This document shows positions 58,900 to 64,000 of a stretch of 64,000 nucleotides of DNA, in pieces. Every line of letters begins with the position of its first letter. The first letter of the stretch is position 1. The position numbers were made by a program, and so were the translations under genes. The notes below the pieces were generated by a model. It made no database searches and was not told the origin of the DNA. It saw only the letters and a list, made by a program, of their open reading frames with translations. Source of the stretch: Microcebus murinus (Eukaryota; Chordata; Mammalia; Primates; Cheirogaleidae). The stretch lies in contig NC_134108.1 of the NCBI RefSeq assembly GCF_040939455.1, forward strand, positions 5,919,501 through 5,983,500, in the 5' to 3' direction.

Positions 58900-59365
58900 G
58901 AATTGGACAGCTATTTTTCCTTTTCTTTCTTTTGGAAAATATAAAGGAATTTAAATGTTCCTTGAGAGTTTGGTGGAGCTCACTTATAAAACCCTCTGAG
59001 CCTGTTTTTTTAAAATCATTTTCTTTTAGGAAATACATACACATGCTCATTCATTTGATATTTTTCCAGGAATTTATGCATGTCTCTAGGGTTTTAGACA
59101 CATTCGATGATAGTTCCTCTAAAACCTTTGCTTTTTCTTTAGTTATTCCTCCTTTGTGCTATGGTTTGGTTTCATTTATCTTTTTAATCAGGTATGGCAA
59201 AGATTTCTCTATTAATCTTTTCAAAATTCTTATTTGGGGCATTGTTGAGTCTTCCTATTTTTTTAATTCTTTAGTTTTTGATTTATTTTGTGTACTTTTC
59301 CCTTTTTTTGACAAAACCTGTTTTGCAAAGTGCTGTAGTGAGGTTTACCTCCTCTAGACTAAATT
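58900..59365 (-). mobile_element. Old L1M LINE, ORF2 reverse transcriptase region, antisense
   Basis: The minus strand follows L1 ORF2 near the RT domain. The antisense block 'GTTCCTTGAGAGTTTGGTGG', then 'CTCACTTATAAAACCCTCTG', then 'TTTCCAGGAATTTATGCATG' matches the usual L1M order. The plus-strand ORF of 141 codons at 58932-59357 is a shadow of this antisense element. Confidence 0.8.
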
Positions 59366-59439
59366 AAAAACTGAGACTAACTGACACTTCTTGAGATGAT
59401 ATTACTTATAAGTCCAAAGCCGAGAAATCTTCAACCCAT

Positions 59440-59850
59440 ATGTCCTACTACCTGAGTTTAGCCTGAAGCAGAAGGAGGTCTGACAGGAGGGGCTGGCTGA
59501 TGTAGCAGACAGAGCACTATGTTGTTCCCATGTAGGAAAATGTCTAGATGTAATCTCTTCGACTCCTGTGGACAAATCTAGGTCTAACATGTGTACATTA
59601 CAAAATGACTGATTTCGGTTTGATATAAGGGATTCAATTACTAATAATCAAAACTGTCTGTAAAGGATATGAACCTAGGGTAAAATTCTAAATCCACATT
59701 CTGAGAATTGTGGAAAAATGGAGACAGACTAGCCGTCTGCTGAGGCATGTTGGAAGAGAAATTCTTTGGCATCAAGTATGGGTGGGAAGAGCTAGATGTC
59801 ACAGGCCGCCTCTTCCAATGCTGAGATGCTGTGATCTTGCATATAGTGTT
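59440..59850 (+). mobile_element. Possible L3/CR1-like LINE 3' end
   Basis: The clearest part is 59720-59840: 'CTGAGGCATGTTGGAAGAGA', 'GGCATCAAGTATGGGTGGGA', then 'CCTCTTCCAATGCTGAGATG', which parallels the CR1/L3 3' terminal consensus. The left part is weaker. Divergence is high. Confidence 0.45.
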
Positions 59851-62264
59851 GAATCGACTAAGAAGCTGAAGCTGTGAAATGGAAAACTGTGTAGCTTCCG
59901 TCGAGTCAAGACAATAAGCCGCCTTTAAGATATTTTGAAGCTTCGTGGTGTAAGCTAGGAGGCTGCACACAGCTCCCTGTTTACCTGTTATCAGCTAAAA
60001 CTGTATTTGTAGGAAAGCTGATGCCCTGCTGAAGCTAGAATTTGGCTAGATACGGAAGCTCGTGGAGAAAGGAAGATTGCTTTGGATACGTTTCAGCATA
60101 TCAAATGAGGGGAGAAAATAGCTCTCACTTACTCCTATTTAAAATGTTTTATACTGCTATCTGCATAAGGAAGAATGTCCAAATGTCACTCTAATCTTAC
60201 ATAAACTAATCTTTCTTCTGCTGTTTGGTGCTGTGAATTAAGAAACTGGCAAGCTAGAAAATAATATCTATAATGAACTAGTGATGAATTTGTTATCTAC
60301 TGAAGAGATAGGAGATTTTTCTCTTCTTTTTCATTAATCAGAAGCAAACAACACAGAAAAATATAAAAATAAGCCTACCAAAAATTTGAGCTGCTAGGTT
60401 ATGTAGAGGCTGCCAATATGATAATTAAGAGGGCTGGCAAGATGTAAAGAAGTAGTTTTCTATGCAGGCAATGCTGTTTAAACACGATCTCTATAATGAC
60501 ATCCAACAGAAGTATGGTAAAATAATAAAAGACAGATATGATTTTAAAGGAATATAATGTGATAAAAACAAGGCAGGCAGAACTAATGCATGCTGTGCCT
60601 TTTTTCCAGGTGGATCATCGTATAACTTTAAATCTCTGGCCTACCAGTCTGCTCTTAGCCATTACAGATGCACACATAGATCGTCTGCCCATTACATACA
60701 AGTTGTTTATCCTGAGACAGGAAATGTGCTTTGAGGTCTTCATCTAGCACACATATGATTACTGTTTCCTCTGTAATTAGAAAAGTCAGTGTCTGGGAAA
60801 CTTCTTGGTTTATAGTTTTGGTATGTTTGTTCTTCCAGTGCTGGAAATGCCTGGTACATTATTATTGGAGTAAAAAAATGTAGGTGCTGTAAATAAAGAG
60901 TTTATGTATCTTCAAGGTGCAAAGCAAATCTTGATTTCTACAGCTATTTTTAATTTAGAAATCTAGTTAAAGCAAGGAGAAATGGGTGATATATAGCTAA
61001 ATTTGAGAAAGAATCTTAAAAAAAAAAAAACAAAAACAAAATTTCCTGCTAAGATTTACTGTGGTTTTCCTGGCATAAAGTAAGACTCTAAATATAAATA
61101 ATTCTGGGGCCAAGAGGAGGGTGAATTTTGGCAAGAAAAATCTTTCAGTGAATCTTTTTGTATCTCTTCGGCAACAGAAATGGAGACTACCTTTGAAACT
61201 TATTACTTTTAACTAAGAAAGAATGGGGCAAAACCAATCTCTAGCTTAACCCTGTGTCTGTGCTCAGTGGGCTATTCCATGTCCCCACTGCTTGGCAAGT
61301 GGGAGCACCACAGCTGTTCTTACCCAGGGATTTGGGTTCCCATCCTTTGCATTTTTCTTGTGCACCAATGTCAATGCTGTTGATGCTGCAGAAAGATTAG
61401 AGAGCTTAGCAGGAGTGGGTATGGTATACAGGTGTAATTTATGGTCCCCCCAAGACTTGAACTCTATACTGTAAATAAATTGTAGTACTTCAGGTAAAGA
61501 GGATTAGAGAAGCAATTCTGTCTTCTTAGCTTCTTTAATTTATATTTCTTCAGGTCTTTGAACTTGTGGGCCTGATAATGCCTATGGCACACGCTCATGA
61601 TTTCAATAAGAAATGGCTAGATCTATGATTCCAAATCCCTTGTGTTCTTCATCAACAGTGGGCCATGCCCTCTATTTCTTCCCAGAATCGGGCCCTGTGC
61701 TTTTGCAGACCTACAACCACCTTTCCAACTTGGTAGCTTGAAGAAGGCATGAATCTTTTAGAGAATATAAATGTATATTTTTAAACAAATGTTTGCTCAA
61801 AAATTGTGAATTTAATCTCCAGAATGTAATATGAGAAGTCCAAGAAAATATTTATATATCAAAATTCCCCTATTTTAAAAAGTACTTTCTATTTTTTATA
61901 TTTTAAGATTACTAACAGTAGGATAGTTTTAATAATCAAAATCTAAAGTAACCTAGCTGGGTAGAGAAGAAATTACTAGTTATCGCCATTGGTTTTTATG
62001 CAAATTTAACCAGGCCTAAAAGAGACATGACAACTAAATGCAATACATGATTCTTAGCTGGTTTCTTTTAGTATAAAGAACATAATTGTGATGACTTTAA
62101 TGGGGCCTACGGATTAAATGGTAATAATGTACCAACATTAATTCCTGATTTGGATGAATGGATTGTGATTGGGTAAAAGAATGTCGTGTTTATAGGTAAT
62201 ATACACTAAAGTTTGGGGCAATAATGGGGGCATCATGTCGGCAACTTATGCTCAAATTACAATT
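59851..62264. other. No recognised gene or repeat
   Basis: AT-rich with no ORF above 70 codons. An A run lies at 61018-61031. I see no family match. Confidence 0.5.
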
Positions 62265-63776
62265 CTTTAAATAAAGCTGGAGGCATCATACTACCTGACT
62301 TCAAAATATGCTATACAGTCATAGTGATCAAAACAGCTTGGTATTAGCATAAAAGCAGACGCATAGACTAATGGAACAGAATAGAAACCTCAGAAATAAA
62401 TCTATACATTTACAGTCAATTTATTTTTGACAAAGATGCCAAGAACATACACTGGTGAAAGAATAGTGTCTTCCATAAATGGTGGTGGAACAACTGAATA
62501 TCCACATGCAGAAAAATGAAATGAGATCCTATTTCACACTATATTCAAAAATAACTCAAAATGAATTAAAACCTTAAATGTAAGAACTGAAACTGTAAAA
62601 CTACTAGAAGAGAACATAGGAGAAAAGATCTATGACATTGGTCTGGGCAATAATTTTTTGGATATGATCCCAAAGCAGAGGCAACAAAAGTGAAGATGGA
62701 CAAATGGGATTGCATCAAACTAAAAAGGTTCTGTAGAGCCAAGGAAATAATCAATAGAGTGAAGTGACAAGCTATAGAATGGGAGAAAATGTTTGTAAAC
62801 CATATCTTTGATAAGGGGTTAATATCCAAATTATATAAGGAACTCAAGCACCTCAATAGTAAGAAAACAAATAACCCAATTAAAAAATGGGTAAAAGATC
62901 TAAATAAGCATTTCTCAAAAGACATACAAATGACCAACACATGTATGAAAAGTACCTCAAATCACAAAATCATCAGAGAAATGCCAATTAAAATAGCAAT
63001 GAATTATCACCTCACACTTATTGGAATGGCTGTTATCAAAAAGATGAAAGGTAACAAGTGTAAAGGGCATGGAGAAAAGGGAACCCTTGTAAGCTATTGG
63101 CAGGCATGTGAATTTGTGTAGCTGTTATGGAAAATGCTATGCAATTCCTCAAAAAATTGAAAATAGAATATGACCCAACAATCTCACATCTGGATATGTA
63201 TCCAAAGGAAAGGAGATCAGTGTGTGGAAGAGATACCTGCATTCATGTTCATGGCAGGACTGTGCCCCATAGCCAAGACAGGGAGCAACCTAAGTGCCCA
63301 TGGACGAATGAAAGCCTTAAAAGAGAGAGAAATCCTGTTCTTTGTAACAACATAGAAGAACCTGGAGGATATTATATTAAATGAAGTAAGCCAGGCATGT
63401 AAAAACAAATGCTGTGTGATCTCACTTACATGGCAAATCTGAAAAAGCTGAGCTCATAGAATTAGAGAGTAGAATGGTGGTTACCAGGGGCTGAGGGTGG
63501 GGGCTATTGATGTTGGTCAAAAAATTTCAGTGAAGAGGAATAAGTTCAAGAGATCCATATACAACATGGGGACTATAGTTAGCAACAAGGTACTGTATTT
63601 TTGAAAATCACTAAGAGTAGCTTCGAAGTGTTCTCACCACATAAAAACAATAAGCACATGAGGTAATGCATATGTTAATTAGCTCTACTTTGCCATTCTA
63701 CAATGTGTATGTATTTCAAAACAACATGTTGTGCATGGTAAATATGTATAATTTTTATTCATCAATTAAAAATAGT
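62265..63776 (+). mobile_element. L1 3' part (late ORF2 and 3' UTR), 5'-truncated
   Basis: It starts inside ORF2 ('AAAGCTGGAGGCATCATACT') and runs to the 3' UTR end near 63776. The plus frame at 62789-63121 codes ORF2p sequence such as '[20 protein letters not shown]', and 63127-63384 continues it after a frame break. The 3' UTR includes 'GGTTACCAGGGGCTGAGGGT' and 'ACAACATGGGGACTATAGTT'. It is an L1MA/MB-age copy, by inference. The 124-codon minus ORF at 62566-62940 is a shadow. Confidence 0.88.
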
Positions 63777-64000
63777 TATTTTTACTATACTTCAAGGGTA
63801 AGTTTGAGATTGTTAGAAAAAATATATGCAAGTATTATACTTTAATTAAACATTTCAATAAAATATCCTGTTGCATGTTTTATGCCAGGAATTATGATTT
63901 TACAATTAAAGACATTAGAAGTAAATGTGTAAAATTAAAAATGTTTGAAGTCATTGGTGTCACTCATTCCTAGGTCCCAAAGAACCATTTCTCCAGCGCT
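63777..64000. other. No recognised gene or repeat
   Basis: AT-rich right edge, nothing assignable. Confidence 0.5.

Noticed and set aside
58932..59357. 141-codon plus-strand ORF, rich in F, L and S, as a membrane protein
   Set aside because: It is the antisense of L1 ORF2; the hydrophobic look comes from reading the T-rich strand.
62566..62940. 124-codon minus-strand ORF
   Set aside because: Shadow of the sense L1 ORF2 at 62265-63384.
1..64000. CRISPR array, operon, phage or bacterial system
   Set aside because: No regularly spaced direct repeats, no dense coding; the repeats are all of mammalian type.

Overview
This 64 kb window is vertebrate nuclear DNA, and the repeats point to a primate of the lemur (strepsirrhine) lineage. 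It has none of the dense long ORFs, operons or ribosome binding sites of a prokaryote. It is AT-rich and built of layered retroelements. The full-length Alu at 3174-3535 has the lemuriform-type linker between its arms, and the L1 3' end at 56650-57640 looks like the lemur-lineage L1 rather than the human one. These assignments come from recall of family consensus features; no database search was run.

I found no protein-coding exon of a host gene, no tRNA, rRNA or snRNA gene, and no convincing promoter or CpG island. The ORFs present are short, and the recognisable ones lie in transposable elements. The window is best read as intergenic or deep intronic DNA.

Layout: 1-3870 is an old L1M in antisense, split by a younger L1 3' end and by the Alu. 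3870-6490 is mostly unassigned, with an L2 piece. 6490-7912 is an internally deleted L1. 7920-17490 is mostly unassigned, with a small L1 piece, an Alu fragment and microsatellites. 17498-18320 holds two DNA-transposon remnants and a MIR. 18470-20235 holds two L1 pieces in opposite orientation. 20850-21990 is antisense L2. 22225-23395 is a decayed mariner. 23665-26515 has MIR and L2. 29560-31067 is L1M followed by a MaLR LTR. 31150-37960 is MIR and L2, including an L2 of about 2 kb. 38956-39883 is an internally deleted Tigger/pogo element with both ends. 39945-42440 has L2 scraps. 44640-45770 is an ERVL pol remnant. 45810-46017 is a hAT-like element with perfect ends. 52100-53560 is an ancient L1 with a 53-bp tandem duplication. 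56650-57640 is the lemur-lineage L1. 58900-59850 has L1M and L3/CR1 remnants, and 62265-63776 is an L1 3' part.

No genes act together here. The informative content is the order of insertions: L2 into MIR, Alu and L1 into L1M. Three or four classes of cut-and-paste transposon are also present (mariner, Tigger/pogo, hAT-like and a palindromic element). No new biological system was identified. The best leads are the mariner and the hAT-like pair, as possible lineage-specific or horizontally acquired families.
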